Assembly (NCBI RefSeq): GCF_025146565.1
Contig: NZ_CP102258.1
Span: forward strand, 806,001-870,000
Direction: 5' to 3'
DNA length: 64,000 bases
Source: Bacteroides eggerthii
GTDB lineage: Bacteria; Bacteroidota; Bacteroidia; Bacteroidales; Bacteroidaceae
The notes beneath the pieces were generated by a model. The model did no database searches. It saw nothing but the letters and a program-made list of their open reading frames with translations, and was not told where the DNA came from. The position numbers and the translations under genes were made by a program. Every line of letters begins with the position of its first letter. Position 1 is the first letter of the stretch. Of the stretch, positions 17,116-24,361 are shown one piece after another.

Positions 17116-18026
17116 TGGTGTATGTTTAGTTCTTTAAAGACATCCGGAATGGTTGTGTCCGGAATAATAAACTGCTTCTCACACAATGCTTTATAAAAGG
17201 ATGTCCCGATAACCCGGTCATACTCCGCTTCGAGTTTCCCTTCTTTGTATAATTTGTAGAAGTATCTCCAATGGCGACCTCCATGTCTGCCTTTATGCTG
17301 CTCCAGCTGCCTGCCTCCATTTATCATCTTTTCCAGGAATTGTTGTTTCCCGCGTATGTTGTAATGATATATGCGTATGCCACTGTCTGTGGATAGTTGG
17401 GGAAGCATGGTCACTTTATGGTTTCCCATAGAGATTTGCAGATAGCCGGCGCTTCGATGGATGACTTTTTTGTTCTGCCGTTCGAATATGGAATAGGTAG
17501 ACAAATCGTAGCGTTCCGGTTCACTGACAGGTTTCACAACTTTATCCCACTGCCAGAAAGGTCGGTTCTCTTCCGGATAAACGCTTCTCATTTCGCAATT
17601 CAATACGTTGGCATGGGTGGCCGACAGGTCTGTTTTGAGATTGCCGGAGGGAGAGTACCACAACTCATCGGCATCGGCATTGATGATCCAGTCGGCTTTG
17701 TAGATGGTTTTGGCTTTCCATATCATCCGGTCTACCCATTCTTTTTGTTCATAGTCGGTTGCTTTCTCCTCAATGACTTCCTTTATCCATCCTTTCTGTT
17801 TATATTTTCGGATAATCTCGGGAGTAGAGTCGGTGGAATTATTGTCTGTAATGATAAAGCTGTCCACACCCATTGCTTTGTGGAACAATAGGTTTTCCTC
17901 CAGCATGCTTTCTTCGTTTTTCACCAATAGGGTCATTATTAATTGTGAAGGAGGGGCTTTGCGGAATGTTTTGAAACATTCCACAAGGGCTAAACTTATT
18001 TTCTTTATAAGGTAAGTATTTATCAT
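17112..18026 (-). CDS. GT92/GT2-like glycosyltransferase
   Basis: A 304-residue protein with MTLLVKNEESMLEENLLFHK, GVDSFIITDNNSTDSTPEII and WIINADADELWY. This is the pattern of GT-A enzymes formerly called DUF23 or glyco_tranf_2_4, with DADE the metal-binding site. A short hydrophobic N-terminus (LIKKISLALVECF) may touch the membrane. It follows the fucosyltransferase gene by 14 bp and overlaps the GT14 gene by 4 bp. The sugar transferred is unknown. Confidence 0.82.
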   Translation of the reverse strand: MINTYLIKKISLALVECFKTFRKAPPSQLIMTLLVKNEESMLEENLLFHKAMGVDSFIITDNNSTDSTPEIIRKYKQKGWIKEVIEEKATDYEQKEWVDRMIWKAKTIYKADWIINADADELWYSPSGNLKTDLSATHANVLNCEMRSVYPEENRPFWQWDKVVKPVSEPERYDLSTYSIFERQNKKVIHRSAGYLQISMGNHKVTMLPQLSTDSGIRIYHYNIRGKQQFLEKMINGGRQLEQHKGRHGGRHWRYFYKLYKEGKLEAEYDRVIGTSFYKALCEKQFIIPDTTIPDVFKELNIHQ

Positions 18027-18040
18027 CGCGATGTATGTAA

Positions 18041-18886
18041 TCAGTTAACGGGTACTTTTATCCAACCGTCAGGATAGATGTTGGGCGTATCACAATGTTG
18101 AAACCAACGTTCGGGCATAATTACCGTCTTATTCTCTCTGGGGTTCAACCATGCCCCCCACCAGCTAAACGTACTGTTGCAAATGATGTGGTGGCGGCAA
18201 TGGCTCATCAGCATCATGTCCTGCCAGCTTTCTGCACCTTTATTCCAATCAATGAAGACGGCCTGTGGCAACGGTAGGTTTTCCTTTACCCAGGCTATGT
18301 CATCCGAAAAAACATAATAGGAAGGCTGCTCTATCCGTTTGTTCATTTCGGTAATAGCATTGAGGTAATAGGGCAGTTGGCACACACTGCCTGTTGTTTT
18401 CCAATGTTTGGGTTCTAAATAATCTCCCCGGCGGATATGTAGTGAAACGGCATGCTCGTTATGCTTTATTTGCGTTAGCATTGCTTGGGTCTTCTCATTG
18501 AACAGGTCTGAGTTGAATGTAAAGGCTATACGTATGTCATTTTCCATATCGGCAAAGAACCTTTCCGACTGATAGAATCCTTTAAAGTATAGCAAAGGCC
18601 ATAAGTATTTTTTATCGAATGGGAGGAGACTTGATGGGTCTTGTTTGCGTTCATAGATTTTCTTGAAGAAAAGAAATTCTATAACCTTTTTCAAAGGTTG
18701 GTTGATACAGAATTCTGTTTTGGGAAGATTGAACACGCGGTGCATTTCATAACCATGGTGGACGTTGTAATGCATCATGTCGGACAAATCGATCCGAGTA
18801 TTTGTATGACGTTTTTTCATTCGTAGATAGAAAGCGTAGATAAACATTTGGTTGCCCAGGCCGCCTGTCATTTTAATCAGTCTCAT
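18041..18886 (-). CDS. GT11 alpha-1,2-fucosyltransferase
   Basis: A 281-residue enzyme that would move fucose from GDP-fucose to a galactose-type acceptor. Motifs in order are TGGLGNQMFIYAFYLRM at the N-terminus, VSLHIRRGDYLEP (the HxRRGD donor-binding motif) in the middle, and ICNSTFSWWGAWLN near the C-terminus, all diagnostic of GT11. It is the first gene of the leftward operon and begins 16 nt from the left inverted site, so its expression should depend on the invertible promoter's orientation. As sequenced, no TAnnTTTG box points at it. Confidence 0.92.
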   Translation of the reverse strand: MRLIKMTGGLGNQMFIYAFYLRMKKRHTNTRIDLSDMMHYNVHHGYEMHRVFNLPKTEFCINQPLKKVIEFLFFKKIYERKQDPSSLLPFDKKYLWPLLYFKGFYQSERFFADMENDIRIAFTFNSDLFNEKTQAMLTQIKHNEHAVSLHIRRGDYLEPKHWKTTGSVCQLPYYLNAITEMNKRIEQPSYYVFSDDIAWVKENLPLPQAVFIDWNKGAESWQDMMLMSHCRHHIICNSTFSWWGAWLNPRENKTVIMPERWFQHCDTPNIYPDGWIKVPVN

Positions 18887-18902
18887 ATGTCTGTTTTTAA
18901 GG

Positions 18903-18936
18903 AATAGTGTTTTTTAAACGTTCGTTTAAAAAACAC
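18903..18936. repeat. Left inverted site (IR-L) of the invertible promoter
   Basis: Two perfect 14-bp arms, GTGTTTTTTAAACG and CGTTTAAAAAACAC (18907-18936), surround a central TT. Four further bases (AATA) match the right site in inverse. It contains AAACGTTCGT, fitting the ARACGTWCGT core I recall for B. fragilis invertible promoters recognised by Mpi. The asymmetric TT gives the site its direction. Confidence 0.9.
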
Positions 18937-19082
18937 CTCTCAGAACTTTTTCACAGGAAGATCGTTTGTCTATATTTATGACTATTCAAAAAAATGATAT
19001 TATCAGGTTAATACGTTTTTGGCGATGAATATGAAAAAAACGAGTAACAATATTTTTTAGATAAGAAATTACTCCTATCTTT
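18937..19082. other. Invertible DNA segment (146 bp) carrying a promoter
   Basis: The segment lies between two identical sites in inverse orientation and holds no gene. Near its right end is TTTT-N19-TATCTTTG (19053-19083), a promoter reading right into the GT90 operon. The left end has no equivalent box on the minus strand. The drawn state is therefore ON for the right operon and OFF for the left. Inversion would place the same promoter 49 nt before the fucosyltransferase ATG, close to the 56 nt it now has before the GT90 ATG. Confidence 0.85.
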
Positions 19083-19083
19083 G
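19053..19083 (+). promoter_or_regulatory. Promoter inside the invertible segment
   Basis: TATCTTTG (19076-19083) is a perfect -7 element, and TTTT at 19053-19056 is a three-of-four -33 match at 19-bp spacing. The last G of the -7 box is the first base of the right inverted site, so it is rebuilt after inversion. Transcription should begin near 19090 inside the palindrome. Confidence 0.75.
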
Positions 19084-19116
19084 TGTTTTTTAAACGAACG
19101 TTTAAAAAACACTATT
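19083..19116. repeat. Right inverted site (IR-R) of the invertible promoter
   Basis: The exact reverse complement of 18903-18936: arms GTGTTTTTTAAACG (19083-19096) and CGTTTAAAAAACAC (19099-19112) around a central AA, plus TATT. Because the core is AA here and TT on the left, recombination across the core would invert and not delete the segment. Confidence 0.9.
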
Positions 19117-19139
19117 TATTGCCTATAAAACAATATTAA

Positions 19140-20153
19140 ATGAGTGATAGTCTGTTGTATAAGCTTCGTAGCGGTAAACCATCAAAGGCATTCTTTTTCC
19201 TAAAGGGGTATCTGAAGCGGTGTATACCCGATTGTTTTTTCAGTATGCGGAGAAAGAGCTGTTTGGAGCAAGTAGAAATGCGGTCTGACAAAGATTACAT
19301 TCATGAACGGGTGAACTATTACAACAAGTTGCAACATCCGGTAGTATTGCCGGAACAGGTTTTGCATGAGCATAAGCATAGCTATTATGTATATTTGGAT
19401 AAGATAAGAAACTTTCGCCCTTCTACTTTTCACAAAGCATATTATTTTGATTTGAAGGATGTAACCTGTTGGTTTAATCAGAATTTACGTATAAGTTATA
19501 TTCCGGGAGACGTATATTTTACCCCCCAATACCCTTCAATAGTAAAAAGTCGTTTGTTGAAGGAGGATAATGCCTATTCCGTAGTGTTGAAGTTGGATAA
19601 ATTACGGCATTTTATATTTCTAAACGATCCTGTTCCTTTTTCACAAAAACGTGACCAAGCTATATTTCGCGGCAAGATTCGGTTGAGCCGTATTCGTGAG
19701 AAATTTCTTCATATGTACTTCGGATCTTCTCTTTGCGATTGTGGTGTAGTGGGTAGGAATGAAGGTTATCCCGACGCTTGGATGACTCCAAAAAAAACAA
19801 TTCGTGAGCATCTTGACTACAAGTTTATTATGGCACTTGAGGGTAATGATGTCGCTTCTAATTTAAAGTGGGTAATGTCATCCAACTCTATTGCTGTAAT
19901 GACTCGTCCCACCTGTGAGACTTGGTTTATGGAAGGGAAATTAATACCTGATTATCATTATATAGAGATTAAGGACGATCTTTCCAACTTAGAAGAAAAA
20001 CTGACTTATTATATTAATCATCCGGCAGAAGCAGAACTGATTATCCGGCATGCTCATGAATATGTAGCACAATTTTTCGATACTGAACGCGAGCGTCTGA
20101 TTTCATTGCTGGTGATGGATAAATATTTTCAGATGACAGGTCAAAAACAATAA
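19140..20153 (+). CDS. GT90-family (CAP10-like) glycosyltransferase
   Basis: A 337-residue enzyme resembling LPS-modifying GT90 proteins. DQAIFRGKIRLSRIRE and the C-terminal YKFIMALEGNDVASNLKWVM, then SNSIAVMTRPTCETWFMEG, are the family core. It is the first gene of the rightward operon, with its ATG 56 nt after the invertible promoter's -7 box. In the sequenced orientation it should be expressed. The sugar, often xylose or glucose in this family, is not determined. Confidence 0.88.
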   Translation: MSDSLLYKLRSGKPSKAFFFLKGYLKRCIPDCFFSMRRKSCLEQVEMRSDKDYIHERVNYYNKLQHPVVLPEQVLHEHKHSYYVYLDKIRNFRPSTFHKAYYFDLKDVTCWFNQNLRISYIPGDVYFTPQYPSIVKSRLLKEDNAYSVVLKLDKLRHFIFLNDPVPFSQKRDQAIFRGKIRLSRIREKFLHMYFGSSLCDCGVVGRNEGYPDAWMTPKKTIREHLDYKFIMALEGNDVASNLKWVMSSNSIAVMTRPTCETWFMEGKLIPDYHYIEIKDDLSNLEEKLTYYINHPAEAELIIRHAHEYVAQFFDTERERLISLLVMDKYFQMTGQKQ

Positions 20154-20167
20154 TAAATCAAATCTTT

Positions 20168-21094
20168 ATGATTCATATAGCTTGTAATATAGATGCTAAC
20201 TTTATGCAGCATTGTGCTGTTACATTAGTTTCTTTGTTTGAGAATAATAAAAGTGCTGATATCTGTGTACACATTGTAGCCCCATCTCTTTCCGAGGAAA
20301 ATCAACAGATTTTGCGGAACTTAGTGGCTTCTTACGGAAATGACATCCGTTTCTATTTCCCTCCTGAAGATTTATTGAGTTGCTTTGCTATAAAGAAATT
20401 CGGCAAACGTATTTCTATGGCAACTTACTATCGTTGTATGTTTTCGGCCATTCTGCCTGATGATGTGGAAAAGGTTCTCTATTTGGATTGTGATATTGTG
20501 GTTTTGGGGGATATTTCGGAATTTTGGAATACAGATTTGTCCGGCTGTGGTGCAGCTTGTATTGAAGATATTGGTAAGGACGAAGACGAACGTTATGAAC
20601 GGCTTCATTACGACCGATCGTATTCTTATTTTAATGCCGGTGTGCTCCTTATCAACTTAGATTATTGGCGGGAACATAAGGTGGACAAACAGTGTGTTGA
20701 ATATTTTCAGACATATCCGGAACGTATTCTTTTCAATGATCAGGATTTGTTGAATGTCGTTTTGCATAAAGATAAAGTATTTGTTCCTTTGAAGTGGAAT
20801 ATGCAAGATGGGTTCTATCGTTATGGTATAGACAAAAAAGTAGCTGATTGGAACAACTTTAGAGAGGAACTGTTGCATCCGGTGATTTTGCACTATACTA
20901 ATAAGAAACCTTGGAATTATGATAGTATGCATCCGCTGCGAAGTGAATATTATAAATATTTGGATATGACACCATGGCAAGGGCAGCGGCCTCTATCTTC
21001 TTTGAAGAAACGTGTTCAATGGTGTATGAAACGGTTACCTTATGCTTTTAGATTTAGAAAGCCTAAATATATGTTATTAACAGATGAGCGATGA
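20168..21094 (+). CDS. GT8 glycosyltransferase
   Basis: A 308-residue retaining galactosyl/glucosyltransferase-type protein. IACNIDANFMQHCAVTLVSL opens the GT-A fold, VLYLDCDIVVLGDI is the DxD metal site, and FNAGVLLINLDYWREH and LFNDQDLLNVVL are GT8 signatures, with LHYTNKKPW near the end. LPS-core galactosyl and glucosyl transferases are in this family. It lies 14 bp after the GT90 gene and overlaps the next gene by 4 bp. Confidence 0.92.
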   Translation: MIHIACNIDANFMQHCAVTLVSLFENNKSADICVHIVAPSLSEENQQILRNLVASYGNDIRFYFPPEDLLSCFAIKKFGKRISMATYYRCMFSAILPDDVEKVLYLDCDIVVLGDISEFWNTDLSGCGAACIEDIGKDEDERYERLHYDRSYSYFNAGVLLINLDYWREHKVDKQCVEYFQTYPERILFNDQDLLNVVLHKDKVFVPLKWNMQDGFYRYGIDKKVADWNNFREELLHPVILHYTNKKPWNYDSMHPLRSEYYKYLDMTPWQGQRPLSSLKKRVQWCMKRLPYAFRFRKPKYMLLTDER

Positions 21095-22002
21095 ATATGA
21101 AGAATAAAATATCTGTGATCGTTCCTGTTTATAATAGAAAAGAACTGTTGGCTGCTTGTGTGAAGAGTTTGTTGGAACAGACGTATAGAGATTTTGAATT
21201 ATGTATAGTTGATGATGGAAGTACGGATGGCACTGAAATTCTTTGTGATGAATTGCAAAAGGAAGATTCACGTATACGAGTGTTACATGTGAAAAACGGC
21301 GGAGCTGCTTATGCACGTCGGAGGGGGGTGGAACAAGCTTCTGGGGAGTGGATACTCTTTGTTGACTCTGATGATACGATGCCGGCAGATGCTTTGCGGC
21401 GTTTGTTTCAAGCTACTTCTCAAAATACAGATATAGTAATCGGCTTCTTTCGGAAAAAAAGACTTTGGGGGCGAAAAAAACTTTCTCCTGTCCATTATAG
21501 GAAACTGTTGATTGAAGGACGGCATAATATTTCGGCAGCATGCGGAAAGTTATTCCGGCGTATTTTGTTTGATGAACATACATTACAGAGTCCACCGGAG
21601 ATTGTCATGGGGGAAGATATGCTTATGAATATACGTTTGTCTTTTGCATCTGCCAAACCTGTAATTTTGGTAGGTGGAGATAGCATCTACAATTATATGC
21701 AGCATGGTACCAATATTACGCATATTTTCGAACCTAGCGCTGATTATGAATATTTTTTCCATCAGGAACGATTACGGGCTATTCCTGAAGCGGAACATTT
21801 ATTTTATATGCCTGTAATGATTTATCGGAGGTTAAGGATGTTGCGCCGTTTGTTGCGTCGGGCACAAGAAAATGGTATGGTTAAAGAACTGCAAGCCTCT
21901 TTGTTTGTAGAGGATTTGCTAAAGGATATTCGAAAGATTCATTACTCTCCTTTACATTATCCTTATTGGAAGCTTTGGCTATTTCTTATGAGTGTGAGGT
22001 AA
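21091..22002 (+). CDS. Family 2 glycosyltransferase
   Basis: A 303-residue GT-A enzyme with ISVIVPVYNRKELLAACVKS, VDDGSTDGTEILCDEL and WILFVDSDDTMPADAL (metal-binding DSDD). The C-terminal third is Arg/Leu-rich and may lie against the membrane. The start overlaps the GT8 stop (ATGA). ATG 21097 is an alternative start 2 codons in. Third gene of the switchable right operon. Confidence 0.88.
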   Translation: MNMKNKISVIVPVYNRKELLAACVKSLLEQTYRDFELCIVDDGSTDGTEILCDELQKEDSRIRVLHVKNGGAAYARRRGVEQASGEWILFVDSDDTMPADALRRLFQATSQNTDIVIGFFRKKRLWGRKKLSPVHYRKLLIEGRHNISAACGKLFRRILFDEHTLQSPPEIVMGEDMLMNIRLSFASAKPVILVGGDSIYNYMQHGTNITHIFEPSADYEYFFHQERLRAIPEAEHLFYMPVMIYRRLRMLRRLLRRAQENGMVKELQASLFVEDLLKDIRKIHYSPLHYPYWKLWLFLMSVR

Positions 22003-22216
22003 AAAAGATCATGTTCTAATCTATCCGGGACATTTTGTTCTTTATAATGTTGGAGAAATGTAACATATTCTATATATAGACTTCCCGGTAATGAAATCTA
22101 TTAAATTCGGAATAATTGTAAATTTAGTTGAAAAATAGAAATGGGGATAAGAACATTGTATGCTTAGTGTACAATATATGTATTTGCGACAATCAAATTA
22201 GAACATAATATACCTT
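22003..22216. other. Intergenic gap within the right glycosyltransferase operon
   Basis: 214 bp, A/T-rich and without a convincing promoter, hairpin or small gene. The last GT2 gene may be read through from the invertible promoter or have a weak start of its own. I cannot tell which. Confidence 0.4.
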
Positions 22217-23041
22217 ATGACAGTTAGTATTATTACTATTGGGCTTAATAATGAGTATGGATATAGGATGACTTTATCCTCTATCATTAAACAAACTTGT
22301 AAAGATTATGAGCTTATTGTTGTAGATGGGGGATCTACGGATGGAAGTTTGGAGATTATTCAGAGTTTTTCTTCGTATATTTCTCATTTGATTAGTGAAA
22401 AAGATCGTGGTATTTATCATGCAATGAATAAAGGCATCAAGTGTGCCTCTGGGAAGTACTGTCTTTTTCTTAATTCCGGAGATACGTTTCATGATGCAGA
22501 TGTTTTGGGGCGAGTCTGTGATAATTTGTCCGGTGCTGATTTTTATTCAGGGCACCTACAAAGATTTAATAAAAGAAAGTGTTGGATAAATTATTCACCA
22601 AAACGCGTGACAGCCTATTTTTTGGCCCAAAAAGCACTCTATCATCCTTCTACATTTATTCGTACTCAGTTGTTGAAAGAAAGACCCTATAATGAAGAAC
22701 TTAAGATTGTTGCTGATTGGGAAGAAATGGTCTATGAATTACTATTGAGAAATCGTACTTATAAACAATTGGATTTTATTGTGTCTGACTTCAACACAGA
22801 AGGGGTATCATCCAATGCAGGATATCAAGAATTGCAAAATAAAGAACGTTCCCAGGTGTTGCATGCTTTGTTTACTCCACTCGTTGTAGATGCGTTGCTT
22901 GGTGCTTCCAAATTTGAACAGCGTATACTGTATGCTTTGACGAAAGAGAAAAAATGGAAACGTGACCTTAAAATGCTGCGTAATCTTTTAAAGGTGATTC
23001 CTGTGGATTTCTTTCATTACATTTTTGGAGGAAGGAAGTAG
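22217..23041 (+). CDS. Family 2 glycosyltransferase, colanic-acid type
   Basis: A 274-residue enzyme with VSIITIGLNNEYGYRMTLSS, IVVDGGSTDGSLEII, SEKDRGIYHAMNKGIKCASG and FLNSGDTF. This string is typical of GT2 proteins in colanic-acid and O-unit loci (WcaA/WcaE-like). It ends 12 bp from the convergent glf gene. Codon use is clearly A/T-rich compared with the downstream msbA-like gene, suggesting a separate origin. Confidence 0.88.
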   Translation: MTVSIITIGLNNEYGYRMTLSSIIKQTCKDYELIVVDGGSTDGSLEIIQSFSSYISHLISEKDRGIYHAMNKGIKCASGKYCLFLNSGDTFHDADVLGRVCDNLSGADFYSGHLQRFNKRKCWINYSPKRVTAYFLAQKALYHPSTFIRTQLLKERPYNEELKIVADWEEMVYELLLRNRTYKQLDFIVSDFNTEGVSSNAGYQELQNKERSQVLHALFTPLVVDALLGASKFEQRILYALTKEKKWKRDLKMLRNLLKVIPVDFFHYIFGGRK

Positions 23042-23053
23042 TTTGGGGAAATA

Positions 23054-24157
23054 TTACTCCTCCTTCCACAACTTTAGCGCCGCTGCCACCGTATCATCCA
23101 TATCCGCATACGTATATTGTGCCAATCTGCCGCCGAATAAAACTTTCTCCTGTTGCTGGGACAGCCTTTGATATTGGTTGAAAATCCGGGTATTATTCTC
23201 ATCGTTTACCGGATAATAAGGCTCTTTTCCCGGCTCGAAATCATCAGGATATTCATAAGTGATTACGGTGGAGGGCTGTTTGCCGAACTCAAAATGCTTG
23301 TGTTCGATAATACGGGTGTAAGGAGTTTCACGATCGGTATAGTTTACGACAGCATTGCCCTGAAAGTCTTCTACATCTGCCAGGCGCTTGTGTTCAAATC
23401 GTAGACTGCGGTACTCCAGATGACCGCACGCATAATTGAAATACTCGTCAATGCAACCGGTGTAGAGCACCTTCTCTGCCAAAGGGTCCAGTTCCTTACG
23501 GTGTTCCATATAGTCGATGCCGGTGCGGACTTCGATACCTTCCAGCAAGGCATCGATTAAGCGGTTGTAACCACCGACAGGAATACCCTGATACGGATCG
23601 TTAAAGTAATTATTATCAAAGATGAAGCGGAAAGGGATGCGTTTGATGATAAATGCCGGTAACTCTGTGGCAGAACGTCCCCATTGCTTCTCCGTATATC
23701 CTTTTATCAGTTGCCGGTAAATATCCTCTCCGCAAAGTTTCAATGCTTGTTCTTCCAAATTCTGCGGACAGGTGATGTGGGCATATTCCTTGCACTGTTC
23801 TTGTATCTTTGCTTTGGCTTCTGCCGGGGTGCGCACTCCCCACAGCTGATAGAAAGTGTTCATGTTGAAAGGAAGATTATACAGTTTCCCCTTATAATTG
23901 GCAATCGGTGAGTTGGTATATCTGTTGAATTCAACAAGGCGGTTGACATAGTTCCACACTTCTTTATTGTCTGTATGGAAAATGTGGGCACCGTATTTGT
24001 GCACATTGATTCCGTCTACTTCTTCACAGTAGATATTACCACCGGTGTGAGTACGCTTTTCTATCACAAGGCATTTTCTACCGGCTTTATGGGCTTCGTG
24101 AGCGAATACGGCTCCGAACAGGCCGCTGCCGACAATCAGGTAATCGTATGGTTTCAT
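23054..24157 (-). CDS. glf: UDP-galactopyranose mutase
   Basis: Interconverts UDP-galactopyranose and UDP-galactofuranose, giving the Galf donor for surface glycans. The 367-residue flavoprotein begins YDYLIVGSGLFGAVFAHEA (FAD Rossmann loop). HIFHTDNKEVWNYVNRLVEF and the C-terminal PYYPVNDENNTRIFNQY and LFGGRLAQYTYADMDD are diagnostic. ATG 24157 is chosen because a -7 box (TAACTTTG, 24194-24187) lies upstream and the longer frame would start at its edge. Its own promoter makes it independent of the switch. Confidence 0.96.
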   Translation of the reverse strand: MKPYDYLIVGSGLFGAVFAHEAHKAGRKCLVIEKRTHTGGNIYCEEVDGINVHKYGAHIFHTDNKEVWNYVNRLVEFNRYTNSPIANYKGKLYNLPFNMNTFYQLWGVRTPAEAKAKIQEQCKEYAHITCPQNLEEQALKLCGEDIYRQLIKGYTEKQWGRSATELPAFIIKRIPFRFIFDNNYFNDPYQGIPVGGYNRLIDALLEGIEVRTGIDYMEHRKELDPLAEKVLYTGCIDEYFNYACGHLEYRSLRFEHKRLADVEDFQGNAVVNYTDRETPYTRIIEHKHFEFGKQPSTVITYEYPDDFEPGKEPYYPVNDENNTRIFNQYQRLSQQQEKVLFGGRLAQYTYADMDDTVAAALKLWKEE

Positions 24158-24186
24158 CCTTCTTTGAATTAGTTTGGTATAGGCCA

Positions 24187-24194
24187 CAAAGTTA
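24187..24194 (-). promoter_or_regulatory. Candidate -7 box of glf
   Basis: Minus-strand TAACTTTG lies 29 nt before the glf ATG at 24157. Confidence 0.5.
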
Positions 24195-24315
24195 TAATAA
24201 AAAAGGTAAGAAGTTATAATATAGTCAGGTTTTCATTTTTCGCGATTCTGAAGCTGTTATGGCTATATGTTCTTGAATATTGGTTAAAACACGTTTATAG
24301 ATAATTTTTTATCCC

Positions 24316-24323
24316 TATCTTTG
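24316..24323 (+). promoter_or_regulatory. Candidate -7 box of the MsbA-type transporter gene
   Basis: TATCTTTG matches the -7 consensus 38 nt before the ATG. TTTA at 24294-24297 is a weak -33 at 18-bp spacing. Confidence 0.5.
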
Positions 24324-24361
24324 CCCCCAGTACAAACGTAATGAATTAACTGCTTGACCGA

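Noticed and set aside
18903..19116. Insertion sequence with terminal inverted repeats
   Set aside because: No transposase fits in 146 bp, no target duplication is seen, and the palindromic sites with TT/AA cores and internal promoter fit an invertible element.
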